Source: Myotis daubentonii
Lineage: Eukaryota; Chordata; Mammalia; Chiroptera; Vespertilionidae
Direction of reading: 5' to 3'
DNA: 64,000 bases
NCBI RefSeq assembly: GCF_963259705.1
Contig: NC_081847.1
Location: 73,119,754 to 73,183,753 of the forward strand
The position numbers were made by a program, and so were the translations under genes. The notes under the pieces are model-generated. The model saw nothing but the letters and a program-made list of their open reading frames with translations. It ran no database searches and was not told the origin of the DNA. This document shows, in pieces, positions 45,343 through 57,541 of the stretch (positions are counted from its first letter, which is position 1; every line of letters starts with the position of its first letter).

Positions 45343-45543
45343 CTAGAGGCCTAGTGCATGAAATCGTGTGTGGGTAAGGTCCCTAGGCCTGCCCTGCGAT
45401 CAGGGCCATAGGCGGTTTGCAGACTGGCCACCCCCCTGATCAGAGTGGGGATTCCCGCTGGGGGGCAGGGCCGGCTGGAGCGAGGGGCTGCAGTCATTCT
45501 GGTCATTCTGCTGTTTTGGTCTCTGGGCTTTTATTATATAGGA
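45343..45543 (-). mobile_element. Short Helitron (minus)
   Basis: Reading minus: TCCTATATAATAAAAGCC start, 3' hairpin and CTAG end (plus strand ACTAGAGGCCTAGTGCATG at 45342). A|T flanks are correct (A 45342, T 45544). It is only 201 bp. It appears to have entered the AT-rich tail of the SINE that follows. Confidence 0.85.
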
Positions 45544-45570
45544 TACATATTACTGATTTTAGAGTGAGGA

Positions 45571-45627
<57 letters not shown>

Positions 45628-45756
45628 CATTGAGTGTAAGTGAGAGAAACATGGATTGAACCTGCAACCTGGTTATGTGCCCTGACTGGGAGCCAAATCC
45701 ACCATCTTTTGGTATACGGGATGACACTTCAACTAACTAAGCCACACCAGCCAGGG
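45544..45756 (-). mobile_element. Ves SINE (minus) with long GA microsatellite
   Basis: Reverse Ves copy ('ACTGATTTTAGAGTGAGGAA', head 'AGCCACACCAGCCAGGG'). Its CT-rich segment has grown to about 24 GA units at 45575-45622. Part of its tail probably lies left of the Helitron at about 45330-45342. Confidence 0.85.
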
Positions 45757-46667
45757 ATCTCAAAATTTTTAATATGCTTTGGATTATCTTGTATACCATG
45801 TGACCAAGATATTTTATTTTTGGAATCTCTATTCTTTTTATTCAAAGATTCTTTATGTAAAAAGATCAGGCTTCAGGTTAAAAGAAGGTTTAGCTACTGT
45901 GGTAACATTGACCTTTAGTTCTTACCTTTTTAGATTGAGACTTTTTATCCTGGGCTTCATGGAACCCTAGAGTGTCTTTGGTCTGTGAACTCCCCTAAAT
46001 GGTATGCAAAATTTTGTTTGTGTGTGCACTTTTATGTGAAGAGAATCTTTGCTTTTTAGGATCTTAGAGGGGTTTGTGACTCCTACTCTCCTGTCTCTCC
46101 CCCATCTCTTCTCACTCACATGCAAAAACAATAAGGATCATTGACTTAGGTTATCTCAGAACATTGGTTTTGTGTGACCATAGTGTTTTGCCTGGAGCCT
46201 GACTTCTTTTTTCCCCTTTAGCAGGACCTGCAGTCTCAGTCTGTATCAGTTGGCCTGGGCTTGGGGAAATACTTTTGCAACCCTCCTGGCAGCATCCAGA
46301 CAAGGATCCTCCCCAGAATTCTCCCTTGCCTTGTTATACTTAGGAAGCTGTTCCACACTCTTGCCCATGCAGCCTGATGTGGAAAGGTTGAAGCGGGAGG
46401 CATGAGGGCAATTGCAAGACAGTCTTAGAGGGTCCTGGGCCTCAGTTTCAGCCATCTGCCTCTGCAGATGGGACTGGAGGGGTGGCCATGGCAGAAGCTC
46501 CTGACATTTTCTTACTTTGAGTACTATTTTTTATTCATTCTGTTACTCTTTATTCAATATGTTGGAAGGAAAAGAGTTTTCTTTCATACACTGTAAGAGG
46601 AGCAATTAAAAAGAATCCCTCCATTTTTGTGTTCTCCAGACTTTGTATGAGATACTTTGCAACTTCT

Positions 46668-46757
46668 TTTTTTAAGTAAATCTTTATTGTTATTGTTGAA
46701 AGTATTGCATTTGTCTCTTTTCCTCCCATTACCCCTCCCACCCCCATCCCTCCAGCA
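46668..46757 (-). repeat. Bat L1 3' UTR fragment (minus)
   Basis: 'TTTATTGTTATTGTTGAAAG', 'TATTGCATTTGTCTC' and 'CCCATTACCCCTCCCACCCC' resemble the antisense end of a recent bat L1 family. Only the last 90 bp are present, a normal 5' truncation. Confidence 0.55.
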
Positions 46758-46759
46758 AC

Positions 46760-47719
46760 TTTTATTTTAATGTGCATTTTAAGTGGAATTTATCTTAATA
46801 TAAAGTCTAGTTGCGTGTATAACCTTATTTTACATGCATATCTGTCAAGTTCTATTGAACTAGCTGTTACTATAGGAAAAAGGATCACATATTAAAAGTT
46901 CTCTGAACCTTATTTTATAATTTACTTAATTAAAAGTCAAGCAAATTGGCAAAGCAAAATTCTAGAGGGACAAGAAAATCCTAAGATTAGTGTCTCTAGG
47001 AAGTGGTTGAACTTAAAGTTACCCTGAAGATTTTCATAAAAGTCCATTTGTGGGGCTAGACCAGAAGTTGAAAAATCTGTTTGACTTGATAGTAAATTGG
47101 GGAAATCACCTAAGTGTCAGGCAGTTCCTTCCTGAAGTGTACCTGGTAAAGAAGTGTACCTGGACTCTTCATTTTGGCTTCAGGGAAACCATCAGTACGC
47201 TAAGAAATCTTTTGCAAGACTATTCTGATAAACTAGATTCAGATTTTATTGACTGAAAGCAATTTTACATAATTTAACAGGGATTTTATTAAAGTTCATT
47301 GTGTATTTTGGCATAACACCTCTTGCAGTGTTAGCAGCCTAAATTCAACCATGGGTTAGCATGAAAAAGTCAAGCCATCATGCATGTTTTACCATGTGAT
47401 AGACTTGGATCACATTATAACTGATGATGCCATCAGATTGCTTCTATAAGCGAACCCTGAATAGTGTCATTTTAAGGGCCTCAAGGGTATTCTGCATAAT
47501 GGCATTAACAGTTGTGCCTTGAGTTGTAAAAATCCACTGAGGAAATGATAGAGGGTATGAAAGATACCATTAATGACCAGCTCCAGAAAGATTATTGTAA
47601 AAATGTAAAATAAGCCCTCTTAGGTGTGGGCTACTCAAAGTTAGTCCGCAGATCTGTGCAGGTCTATGGACTGTTTGTGACCTGTCTATGATGGGTAAGT
47701 CCAGAACTTGAAAGGAAGC
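46760..47719. other. Unassigned intronic sequence
   Basis: Ordinary AT-rich DNA with no supported feature. A 68-codon frame at 47050-47256 has no recognisable domain. Confidence 0.35.
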
Positions 47720-47727
47720 ATTTAGAT

Positions 47728-47920
47728 CAGCGGTTCTCAACCTGTGGGTCGCGACCATTGGAAAACACATATAGCATATCAGATATTTACATTACAATTC
47801 ATAACAGTAGCAAAATTACAGTTATGAAGTAGCAACGAAAATAATCTTATGTTTGAGGATTACCACAACATGAGGAACTGTGTTAAAGGGTTGCAGCATT
47901 AGGAAGGTTGAGAACCACTG
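47728..47920. mobile_element. SPIN hAT element, 193 bp
   Basis: Termini CAGCGGTTCTCAACCTGTGG and GGTTGAGAACCACTG with a perfect 8-bp target duplication ATTTAGAT (47720-47727, 47921-47928). Internally deleted non-autonomous copy. Confidence 0.95.
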
Positions 47921-48291
47921 ATTTAGATGCTTTTGTAGCAGTTTTTAGAAAAAGAATTTTTCTGTTGAATCTAATAATAAAGAATGTAAGTTTATAGTGT
48001 AGTCCTTGTTTAAAAAATATTTTTTTCTGGTAATTCATTTTTCTAGTATTTTAAAGTATTGGTCCACAATGGATTGGGAAAAAGCAAAAACTAGTCCTTC
48101 ATTAGAGTACACTACTCAAGATGATAGGCAACATTAGTATTAACTTGGAGCTTGTTAGACATGGAAATTTTTGGCCCCAATCCCAGACTGACTGAAATAA
48201 ACTACCTTGACTGGGGACCCAGTAATTTGTGTTATAACAAGCTGTCCTGGTGATTTTTGTGCACATTAAAATTTGCAAAAGTGTTCTAGAT

Positions 48292-48496
48292 CAGCACTGT
48301 CCAGCAGAACTTCATGATGTGATGGAACATGTCCTATGTCTGTGTGTGGCCTGTTAGTTACATGTAGTTTCTGAGCCCTCAAAAGGTGGGTAGTATGAGT
48401 GAGGGACAGAATTTTAAATTTTATTTACTATTAGTTAATTTAATTTAAATAGACACATATGGCTAGTGGCATTGGCATTTGACAGCAAAACTCTCT
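48292..48496. repeat. MER5A-like hAT relic
   Basis: 'CAGCACTGTCCAGCAGAACT', 'GATGGAACATGTCCTATGTC' and 'AGACACATATGGCTAGTGGC' follow the MER5A (hAT-Charlie) pattern. Ancient and truncated at the right. Confidence 0.75.
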
Positions 48497-48499
48497 AGA

Positions 48500-49298
48500 C
48501 CCTTTCGCTGCCTCACAACCTTTTCTAGGGGTGGGGGAAGTAGAATTTTTTTCTTCATTTAGAAAGGAAAATACATTATAGGACAAGACTACTCTTTAGC
48601 CTAAAATGAGACTAAGCAAATCATTTAGTAAAATTTGGCACTGTATACCCATTTATATTTACCTATTTATTTTTATCTGAAAGTTGATCTGATGTTAAGA
48701 AAATAGTAGGATCAAAAAATAAATTTAGATCTGTGCCTTGTAAGGTTTTGCAAATAGCAAAGCTGTTCCAGTGACCCTTCATGGCTGTGACTAACGTGCA
48801 TGATGTCTTTCAACATGATTTCTGAAGCTTTTTTTCTTTCGTATAAAGATTTAAGACAGGCAGCTGTTAAAGGCAATACTGTATTTTTCAGTTCTCAATA
48901 TAAAACACTGGTTATTGAGGGTTCTCATGTCTTTAGTTAATGGAGATTTTTCTATGTAAAGTATTTCTGGTTTTTCAACTTACTTAGAGGATGGTTTTTC
49001 AGTTTATAAAAGTAATCTTTGTTTTTAATAATATTCTTGAAGGCTCCCTAGAAAGATTGTCCCCAAATATTTAAAAATTGATTCATTAAAAGAAAGGTTT
49101 TTGGTTTTTTTTTTTACTCATTCAGGGTTGTTTATGCTTCCCTGCCTCCAGCCCCATCTTCCTGTAATTCAGTTTTTAAACTCTTAAAAATCAAGGGTAA
49201 CAATGATTCCAACATATTGTTCAATATCCATTTCAAAATTGGAAATTATTTTGTGATTGACAAGTAGAATGAAACATGGCCATAGAAATAAATGAAGC
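48500..49298. other. Unassigned intronic sequence
   Basis: AT-rich, no recognised element or exon. Confidence 0.35.
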
Positions 49299-49459
49299 GC
49301 TGGCCAGCATAACTCGCTGTTTAGCATGTTGGCCTGTGCACCAGAGGGTCACCCGTTTGATTCCCCCTCAAGGGCATGTACCTACCTGGGTTGTAGGTTT
49401 GATCCCCATCCACAATGGGGGCGTGTGTGGGTGGCAGCCAATTGATGTGTCTCACATTG

Positions 49460-49512
<53 letters not shown>

Positions 49513-49617
49513 CCTCTCCCTCTCTCCCCCTGTCCCCCAACCCCCCCTGTTCCACTCTATAAAAATTAGTGGAAAAATGTCCTCACTCCTCAGGAGAGGA
49601 TTAAAAAGGAAAAAAGA
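49299..49617 (+). mobile_element. Ves SINE (plus) with long TC microsatellite
   Basis: Plus copy from GCTGGCCAGCATAACTCGC, with a (TC)n expansion near 49464-49510 and a tail 'AAAATTAGTGGAAAAATGTC' followed by the 'CTCCTCAGGAGAGGATT' end of the longer Ves variant. The polyserine/leucine frames across it are artefacts. Confidence 0.85.
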
Positions 49618-51422
49618 ATGGAAAATGAAGATCCACATGTGGAATCTTAGCTTTTTAAGATTCTGTTCAGGCATAATAAGATGAATCTTTCTAATCATAC
49701 CATAATTTTATTAAATATATTTGCCAGGCTTTAGGTTTTCAAGCAGGAGATTGTTAGTCACTTAGGCAGTGACTCTTGAAGCATGAGAGGCAGTAAGGGA
49801 TCCCAATGTGCTCTATATACTTACAGAATGTTGGGATCGGAAGGCTTCTTAAAGATCATGGATAGGGCTGCAGGAATAGCAGAATTATTAATGCAGCAGT
49901 GTCTGTTGCTTTGTTGTAATGATAGTCTTATATGCTCAGACATGGTTGTCTGGGCAGAGGCTTCTGTTTAATCGAAAATGACACAATTATCACTGATTGG
50001 GGCCTTATTGTTTTGTAACATGCTTTGGGCTCTTTTGTTTGACTTTCTCCCAAGGGTTTCTAGGCATATATTTGGATTATTGTGTTGGGGTCTTACGGGC
50101 TTGGAAAACCCGACCTGTTGGGTTTGAAATCTGATAGTTGACAGATCCTAAGCTTAGAAGGTTTGGAAGTTCCTTGCTTCAAGTTTGTACCCATCACTGT
50201 CACTGGTTCCCATAGCTGTGGCTGGAATGTGGTATGAGATGTTACTAGAAGATGGATTTCATAAGCCATTCCCCAGTATCAGTCTCCTTATTTATACACG
50301 ATAGACTCTATTCACTCCTCTGTGCTCTGACTGCAACATTTCATGCTAGCAGGACTCTCCTTGGATACTCTGACTTTCTTCCATGTTCACTCTTGAAAAA
50401 AAGTTTTGTTGCCGCCATTATAGGTGTGGTCGTGGCAGTTATTTCTGGTTCAAGATTTAAGCATTATCAGGTTTCACACAATTCAGCATATTAACTAGGT
50501 TCTTCTATATCAAAGCCTCTTTCTAGCTTCTCAGAATTGCAGAAGAGTAGAGTGGGAAGGGACTTCAGAGGCCATCTAGTCCAATTATGAATGATGCACA
50601 GAGTCCTAGTCATGTAAATATTTTTTGATGCCATGAGTTGCTTTATGGCCAAGTCAGGATTAGAATTCGACTCTTTCCCTAACTGATGGTTAGGGTCCTG
50701 AAAACTCATATAGAAGAATTTCCCTTAAGAACTTTTGGGGAAAATATGGGGGAGGAGTGTTCTGAGATTAGAAATAAATATGTGAAAATCTACATAATCC
50801 TTTTTTATGTTCTTAAAAATAAAATAAAGATAATTATTAATGAAATTTTTCATGTCTTAAATGAGTAAGAATGAGTGGTACTATTTTGGTAACTCTTGTT
50901 TACTAGGAACATTTTGGCATGTCCTTCCCTCTTGGTAGCTCTGTTTACTATGTTTTGCCTACTAGAAACTTTTGGCATGTCTCTCTATGACATCATGGTG
51001 AAATTGACCTTTGCTTTATTACAAATAACATGCATGATAGATTTTTTCACATCTGCACAGCTTTATGACTTAGGGTTATTAGAATAGTTTTTTCCCAGAC
51101 CCCCTCAATAATCATGATAATAATAATAATAGCAGCTATGCCAGGTATGGTTGTCGGTGCTTTCATGATGTGGTCGTCATTAGGACCATTCACCAATATT
51201 CTCTTTCTTCTAGGTACATTGTCAGACTGCATTTGTCCATCACCTTGAAGTTGAGCATGGCTGTGTGACTGCTTTGGACATCATTTCCACTCAAATTTCA
51301 ATATCCAAAGCAGAGTGGAAATGATGTGAGACACTTTGAGGCAGATACCTTTTTTTTTCTGAAAGAAATCTGCAATGGTTATGTAATGTAAGCAAGTAAG
51401 CCAGTGCTTTAAACCACCAAGG
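49618..51422. other. Unassigned intronic sequence
   Basis: No exon recognised. 50520-50640 has a weak likeness to an ancient CR1/L3-type repeat ('GGGAAGGGACTTCAGAGGCC' and 'CATCTAGTCCAA'). Confidence 0.35.
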
Positions 51423-51634
51423 CAGTGGTTCTCAACCTTCTGGCCCTTTAAATACAGTTCCTCATGTTGTGACCCAACCATAAAATTATTTTCATTGCTA
51501 CTTCATAACTGTAATGTTGCTACTGTTATGAATCGTAATGTAAATATCTGATATGCAGGATGGTCTTAGGCGACCCCTGTGAAAGGGTCGTTCGACCGCC
51601 AAAGGGGTCGCGACCCACAGGTTGAGAACCGCTG
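51423..51634. mobile_element. SPIN hAT element, 212 bp
   Basis: Opposite orientation to the copy at 47728: it starts CAGTGGTTCTCAACCTTC and ends GGTTGAGAACCGCTG. The flanks CACCAAGG (51415-51422) and CACTAAGG (51635-51642) are an 8-bp target duplication with one mismatch. Confidence 0.95.
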
Positions 51635-51645
51635 CACTAAGGTTT

Positions 51646-51917
51646 TTGTTAATCCTCATCCCAAGTATTTCTTTCCATTGAGTTTTAGAGAGAGTGAAGT
51701 GAGGGAGGGGAGAGAGAGAGAGAGAGAAGGAGGGAGAGACAGAGAGAGAAACATCGATGTGAGAGAGAGACATCAATTGGTTACCACTCTGTGTGCACCC
51801 TGACCAGGGCCAGGGATCGAAACTGCAGCCCAGTACATGCTCTTGATCAGAAATCAAACCTGCAACCCTTCAGTGCGTGGTGCTAAAGCTCTAACCGCTG
51901 AGCATATCAGCCAGGGT
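51646..51917 (-). mobile_element. Ves SINE (minus) beside SPIN
   Basis: Reverse Ves copy of the 'TTAATCCTCATCCCAAGTAT' variant, with GA-rich runs and a head ending 'GAGCATATCAGCCAGGG'. It lies about 10 bp from the SPIN element, in or next to its target duplication. Confidence 0.85.
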
Positions 51918-52494
51918 GCCACTGAGTTTTTAAAATGGAGTTTTAACTGCACATAGCCAAGCCATCCTGATGAATGTATATGATTATTGGTTATGCTCAT
52001 GGCTAAGTGCTGATACTAAGCCCATTCAACAGTTGAGTAAATAAGACAGGAATTAAGTTGTCTGTAATTGCAGAACTAGTAACCCAGGCAGTGTTAGCCC
52101 TACATTCTTAAGCACTAGAGTTTGCTGTCATTCTCTATGCTGTGCTATCTCAATACCCACTATTATATACAGACTATGAACTCTGCCCATGATAACTTCA
52201 TGCCAAAGCTTACACTTACCTCTGTTTCATCCCTTCCTTCAGATGCCCTTAAAGTTTCAGTCTCAAGGGTGATTGTCTCTTATTAGCACTTGTCTTTCCC
52301 AATCTTATACTGCAAAGATCTCCATTCCTTTTATATTACCTGTTACTACTTTTACTGTCCTCTGGAATTCCATCTTTCATGTGATGAGGGTACTTTTTTG
52401 CCTTAAATATCTTCACATCTCTGATATTCTAAGTAAATTTCTCAGAAGGCCGCCTTTAGCTTTATGAATAGGAGGCTACCCAACAATCATGAAG

Positions 52495-52712
52495 GCATTA
52501 CAACTAGTGGTTAAATGCATGAATTCTGCAACCAGACCTGGGTTTGAATCTTTGCTCTGCCACTTAATTGGCTGTGTGAACGTCTCTATGTCTAAGTTTG
52601 CTCTTCTGCAAAATGGAGATAAATAATAATACCTATCTCATATGGTTGTTTTGAGGATTAAATGAGTTCACTTATGTAAAGCCTTGGAATATACCTGACA
52701 CATTCATTATAA
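52495..52712 (-). repeat. MIR SINE (minus)
   Basis: 'CTGGGTTTGAATCTTTGCTC', 'TGCCACTTAATTGGCTGTGT', 'CAAAATGGAGATAAATAATA' and 'GGATTAAATGAGTTCAC' in reverse MIR order. Confidence 0.9.
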
Positions 52713-53375
52713 TATGGTATAGGTGTTGCATATTTTATTTTATTTATTTTTTTAAGTGTTGGATATTTTAAAGAATCAGGTACTATAGAACCATGATGAA
52801 CGGAGATAGGTCATTATTGATCTTAATCTTTCTGATGTTAATATGACAATATTAAAGGTTTAAAATCACCTTTAATTTAATTTTTCCTTTTATTCAACAG
52901 GGATTACTGAAAAACTCTACAAGACACTATGCTCTGGAAGCCTGGAAGCTGAAGGTGGGGGGAGGGGGGGGATGACCTAGAGCTTGCCCTCAAAGAATTT
53001 ACATTATAAAGGGGGAGATAAGATATACTTGTACACAAATAATTTTGCTATTAAATGTAGTCTGTAAAAGTGTTATAAGACAAGAATGATAAAGGGAGTT
53101 CAGAAAAGGAGAGTTGGGGAGTCAGAAAGCCTTAGAGTCAGATAGGACATTTGTTAGCGTTTGGGAGGATATTTGGGAGGATAGGCAGGATTTCGATGTG
53201 TGGAGACTGAGGTTGTCTTCCTAGGTGAAAGGGAGCATTAGAGCAGAAGCCTATAATAAATATGTTCATTTACCCTTTCAGCAAATATATATTGGTGCTA
53301 GGCACTGATATTAAACCCAAGGACAGACAACAAACAAAAGGAAGTTCTTGCTCTCATGGAGCTTATGTTCTAGTG

Positions 53376-53685
53376 CAGCGGTTCTCAATCATGGGTTGCG
53401 ACCCCTTTGGGGGTCGAACGACCCTTTCACAGGGGTCGCCTAAGACCATTGGAAAACACATATATAATTACATATTGTTTTTGTGATTAATCACTATGCT
53501 TTAATTATGTTCAATTTGTAACAATGAAAATACATCCTGCATATCAGATATTTACATTACGATTCATAACAGTAGCAAAATTACAGTTATGAAGTAGCAT
53601 CGAAAATAATTTTATGGTTGGGGGTCACCACAACATGAGGAACTGTATTAAAGGGTTGCGGCATTAGGAAGTTTGAGAACCACTG
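53376..53685. mobile_element. SPIN hAT element, 310 bp
   Basis: The longest SPIN copy here. Termini CAGCGGTTCTCAATC and GTTTGAGAACCACTG with a perfect 8-bp duplication TTCTAGTG (53368-53375, 53686-53693). It retains the interior 'GATTAATCACTATGCTTTAA' section absent from the shorter copies. Confidence 0.95.
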
Positions 53686-53693
53686 TTCTAGTG

Positions 53694-54711
53694 AGTATTT
53701 GAATATGCAAAACCATAATGTATCAAGTGGTGATAAGACTTAGAAGAAAAATAAAGCAGGATAATGAGACAGAGTAGATTTATATAACTAAGAAAAGCAT
53801 GCTTAATTTCTAAAAAAATTTTAGGGTATCTTTTGAGGAAACCCAAGGCACAGCTAAATGGCTTTATCCCAAGCTCATAGTTTTCTGCCCCTTGCTCTTG
53901 GCCTAGCTAGGTATTTTCCTTCTTTTGAGACTTGAGAACAAGTCCCAGTGTCATCTTGGGGCCTTCCCCCTGTATATCTGCCAGAAGCACTCTCTTTCCT
54001 CTACATTTCTGAGTCAGATTTTGTCTCTATAACTAATTTGCATTTCATATTGAACTGCCTTTTTCTTTTCTCATGTTACTTGTTTATTCCACAGTATGTG
54101 ATAGCTATTTATTTAGTAAATAATTATTGAACTTTCATTTTGTTTCAGCATTACTGGGCATGGAGAACTTGAAGATAAATGCACTTGATCTTTGTTCTTG
54201 AGGAATGCACAGTTTATTAGTAGAGATAGAAATGTAAACTGCTACTATAATGTCAAATTCCAGCTATGTAGAAAGTTTTGTTTGGAAATAAGAGGGAGCA
54301 ACCATTTACCCAGGGGAGTTGGTTAAGGCTTTGGAAAGAAAGAAACTTTAAATTGCTTTTTGAAAGTTGATTTGGAGTTTCATAATCAGAGACTGGGAGT
54401 AGTGTTTGAGTTTAGAGAGTCTCATGCATAGGAAGTATTCTCCGAACAGATGGAGGCAAATGGTAAGTTCATTGTGGCTGGAGTATAATGGAGAGCTGTG
54501 GAATTGTGGTGGGCGATGGGGCTGGAGAAGTAGGTGGGAGACATTGCAAGGTTTTGAAGGTCATGGTAAGGAGTTTAGAGTTGTTTTGCCATCGAGGAGT
54601 CATTAGAGGTTTTAATGCAAAAGAGTAGATTATATTCTATACTCGGCCAGCTGAGGTTGGTTTATAACAGTGATGCTCAAACTCTGCTGCATATTAGAAG
54701 TGAGAGCTTTA
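53694..54711. other. Unassigned intronic sequence
   Basis: No feature recognised. Confidence 0.35.
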
Positions 54712-54917
54712 GCCCTACCTGGTTTGGCTCAGTGGATAGAATGTAGGCCTGCGAACCAAAGGTCCTAGGTTCGATTCCAGTTCAAGGGCACATACCTCAG
54801 TTGCAGGCTTCTCCCTGGCCTGGGCCCTGTTCAGAGCGTGTATAGGAAGCAATCAATCGATGTGATATTTCTCTCTGTATTTCCCTCTCTCTTCCACTCT
54901 CTCTAAAAATCAATGGA

Positions 54918-55635
54918 GCCTGGCCGGCATGGCTCTGTGGTTGAGCATTGACCTATGAACCAGGAGGTCCTGGGTTCAATTTCTGGTCAGGGCACATGCT
55001 CGGGTTGCAGGCTCAGTCCCCAGTAAGGCATACAGGAGACAGCCGATCAATGATTCTCTCTTATCATTGATGTCCCTCCCTCCTTCCCTCCCTGAAGTCA
55101 ATCCTATCTAATGGAGAGGGAATATGCTAATTGACCCTCATGCCATCACAAAGATGGCAGTGCCCACAGCCAATAAGGAGGGAATATACTAATTCATTGC
55201 CACGCCCTCAAAGATGGTGGTGCCCACAGCCACAAGATGGCAGTGCCCAGTCCCCTCAGCCCTGCCAGGGTGGCAGACGCATGGCAAGACTGGGCCCGCC
55301 CCCAGGCAGGCCTGGTCACTCCACGCTCCTGCCTCCAGAGTCCCCCAGTCTCCTCAGCCCTCCAGCCACCCAGGGCTGGCCCAAGGTGCAGGCAAGCCTC
55401 GAATGGCGGCTGCCCAGGGATGCCCGAGGCTCAGGTAATTAGGGGCGGTTGAGGCTTGTGCTGCTGGCAGTGGCAGCAGCAGAGATGTGATGGGGGCATT
55501 GCCTTCCCCTGATTGCTGGGTTGCCTCCCGCTCCTGAGGGCTCCCAGACTGTGAAAGGGGGCAGGCCAGGCTGAGGGACCGCCCGTCCAGTGCATGAATT
55601 TTCATGCACCAGGCCGCTAGTAAATAATACTTTTA
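54918..55635 (+). mobile_element. Ves SINE inserted in another SINE's tail
   Basis: Starts GCCTGGCCGGCATGGCTC. Its tail is interrupted after 'CCTGAAGTCAA' (55101) by a Helitron and continues as 'TAAATAATACTTTT' at 55621. Target duplication AAAAATCAATGGA on both sides. Confidence 0.9.
55102..55620 (+). mobile_element. Helitron inside the inner SINE
   Basis: A|TCCTATCTAATGGAGAGG start, 3' hairpin GTGCATGAATTTTCATGCAC and CTAG|T end. Removing it rejoins the SINE tail as CAA|TAAATAA, the expected sequence. Non-autonomous, with GC-rich interior and tandem 'AGATGGCAGTGCCCACAGCC' units near 55150-55240. Confidence 0.9.
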
Positions 55636-55690
55636 AAAAATCAATGGAAAAATGTCCTCCGATGAGTATTAAAAAAAAAAAAGGAGAAAA

Positions 55691-57259
55691 AATACCAGTG
55701 CCCAGGCTCCACACAATAAAATCAGATTTTCTGGAGGAGAGACCCAGATATTGGATTTTTTATGAACTACCTCAGCTGATTCCATTGTGCACCCAAGTTT
55801 GAGGACTGGTGGTCCGTGAGGTCTGAAAGGTTGGCAACTGCTGGTTTAAGGAAACCTAGAGGTCTGATGGCAGGCTAGGCCTGCAGTGGCCTGGCTAGGA
55901 TTTAAATCTTTGAATTGAGGCATTGGGAGTGGAGACAAGGGAAGATGGAGCCATTATTATTATTATTTTAAAAATATATTTTTATTTAAGCCCACAAATA
56001 AAACTGCTCTGGTGGCAATCAAAGGGCTTGCCTTCCAGGAAGGTGAAATGGGCATTTTCATTCTATGATTTGGGGTGCCATCATCCCTTCTCCCTTCTAA
56101 AATAAGAACGTGATTGTGGGGTCGGAGTGGAGGGAAGGAAGATTGATTTAATGTTAGATAGTAGAGCCTGAAATTCTTGAAATCCTCATTACTTAATTGG
56201 ATTTATCCATAAGAATATTTGAGAGAATGACTATAGAGATCTGTGTGTTTGATCAATTTACTGTCATTAATCTGTTAAAAGGGGATAAAGTACTAAGGAA
56301 ATGAAATGGGAAACTAACAGGGGGAGTCAGCAGTGTAAAAATGGAAGCGAGTGGTGGAAAGGCCCAGAGAGTACATTTGGCCCCAGTACCTGTCAGGGCA
56401 GGAATATGATAGGACCAGATAAAACCCAGACATCCCCATCCCATCCTAGAGCAGCAGAATCATTAGAGCAAACATTTATCAAGTGTTTGCTATATGCTAG
56501 GAACTAAGTGTACATTTATTCTCTCATTTAACCCTTTAAAACTGTGGGAAGTTGTAGGTTGTGTTATTACCCCCCATACCCCACCCCCGTTTTGCTAATG
56601 AACAAATTGAGTCACAGAGAGGTAACAAAACTGTTTAGGGTCACATCGTTACTTGTTCTTCCATATAATATAAGTGCAGGAACTTGGAGAGCCTGCCTTG
56701 AAGTGAATGAACCCACTGCTTCTGGGACTATGTCTGCTGTACCATACCTCTATCTTCTGGAGCATAGCCTGTCTGGTAGGTCCCATGATCTTCATTTAAG
56801 TCATTTAGTCTCTAGGTTGCTTCTCTGAAGTTCACTCTTAGAGGCTGTTGACTACAATACTAAAAATAACATTGTCCTGGAGAATATTTATAGTTTTTTT
56901 TCACTCACTCTGCTTAAGTACAGACTACGCCTTATCTGGGAAATACTACTTATTTTAGGACTCTGTAGTTAGACATTTAAATGGTAGGGTTTGGTTGGTG
57001 GTAGTTCAACAGATATTTGCATGCCTCCAAAGTACTCTGCCATGCACTTGGTGCTGGGGTGAGAGATGTGATTACAGTCTAGAAGTGTAAAAATGCCCAA
57101 ATAAACATGATCAGTATTTAAATTTCAGTGTAATAAAGTATACAGAGCAATAAAAGGAACAGAGGAAAGTGCAAGGTTAAGAAGAACTTCCCAGAAGAGT
57201 TAACATCTGAATTAGGTTTTGAAGGATGAATGGGAGTTTGCCAGGTAGGCTGCAGAATA
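55691..57259. other. Mostly unassigned, with one MIR
   Basis: A MIR lies at 56455-56690 ('TATCAAGTGTTTGCTATATG', 'AACAAATTGAGTCACAGAGA'). The rest shows nothing supported. Confidence 0.45.
56455..56690 (+). repeat. MIR SINE
   Basis: 'GTTTGCTATATGCTAGGAAC', 'TCTCATTTAACCC', 'GCTAATGAACAAATTGAG' and 'CACAGAGAGGTAAC' match MIR in plus orientation. Confidence 0.8.
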
Positions 57260-57541
57260 ACCTACACTAATAAAAGAGAAAGATGCAAATTGATCATACC
57301 TTTGTGATGCCCACCAGCCAATCAGGAGTGAGTATGCAAATTAGCCCAACAAAGATGGCGGGTTAATTTGCATGTGCAGGCGCTGAGCGGCCGGGGGCGG
57401 TGTGGAATACCCCAGCAACTCCAGGCCTCTGGGCAGCGTGGGAAGGTGGAAAGGCGGCTCTGGGCCAGAGCGAAGGCGGTGCCGGCAGCCAGGGGAAGTA
57501 AGGCCCATTCTTGCACGAATCTTCGTGCATCGGTCCTCTAG
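57260..57541 (+). mobile_element. Helitron, 282 bp
   Basis: Start 'CCTACACTAATAAAAGAG' (the leading TC has changed), 'AACAAAGATGGCGGGTTAAT', 3' hairpin TGCACGAATCTTCGTGCA and CTCTAG|T end. Non-autonomous. Confidence 0.85.

Larger units (their letters stand above)
54712..55690 (+). mobile_element. Ves SINE split by a second SINE
   Basis: Head from GCCCTACCTGGTTTGGCTC to 'AAAAATCAATGGA' (54905-54917). The tail resumes as 'AAAAATCAATGGAAAAATGT' at 55636 and runs to the poly-A near 55680. The repeated AAAAATCAATGGA is the target duplication of the SINE lodged inside. Confidence 0.9.

Noticed and set aside
49321..49698. Arg-Glu and Ser-Leu repeat frames
   Set aside because: They come from the (TC)n/(GA)n microsatellite in a Ves SINE. 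The same holds for 45417-45727 and 51498-51857.
52905..52975. Possible exon after an acceptor-like 'TTTATTCAACAG'
   Set aside because: The following text resembles an old dispersed repeat, no donor site follows in a usable frame, and a G-run comes next.
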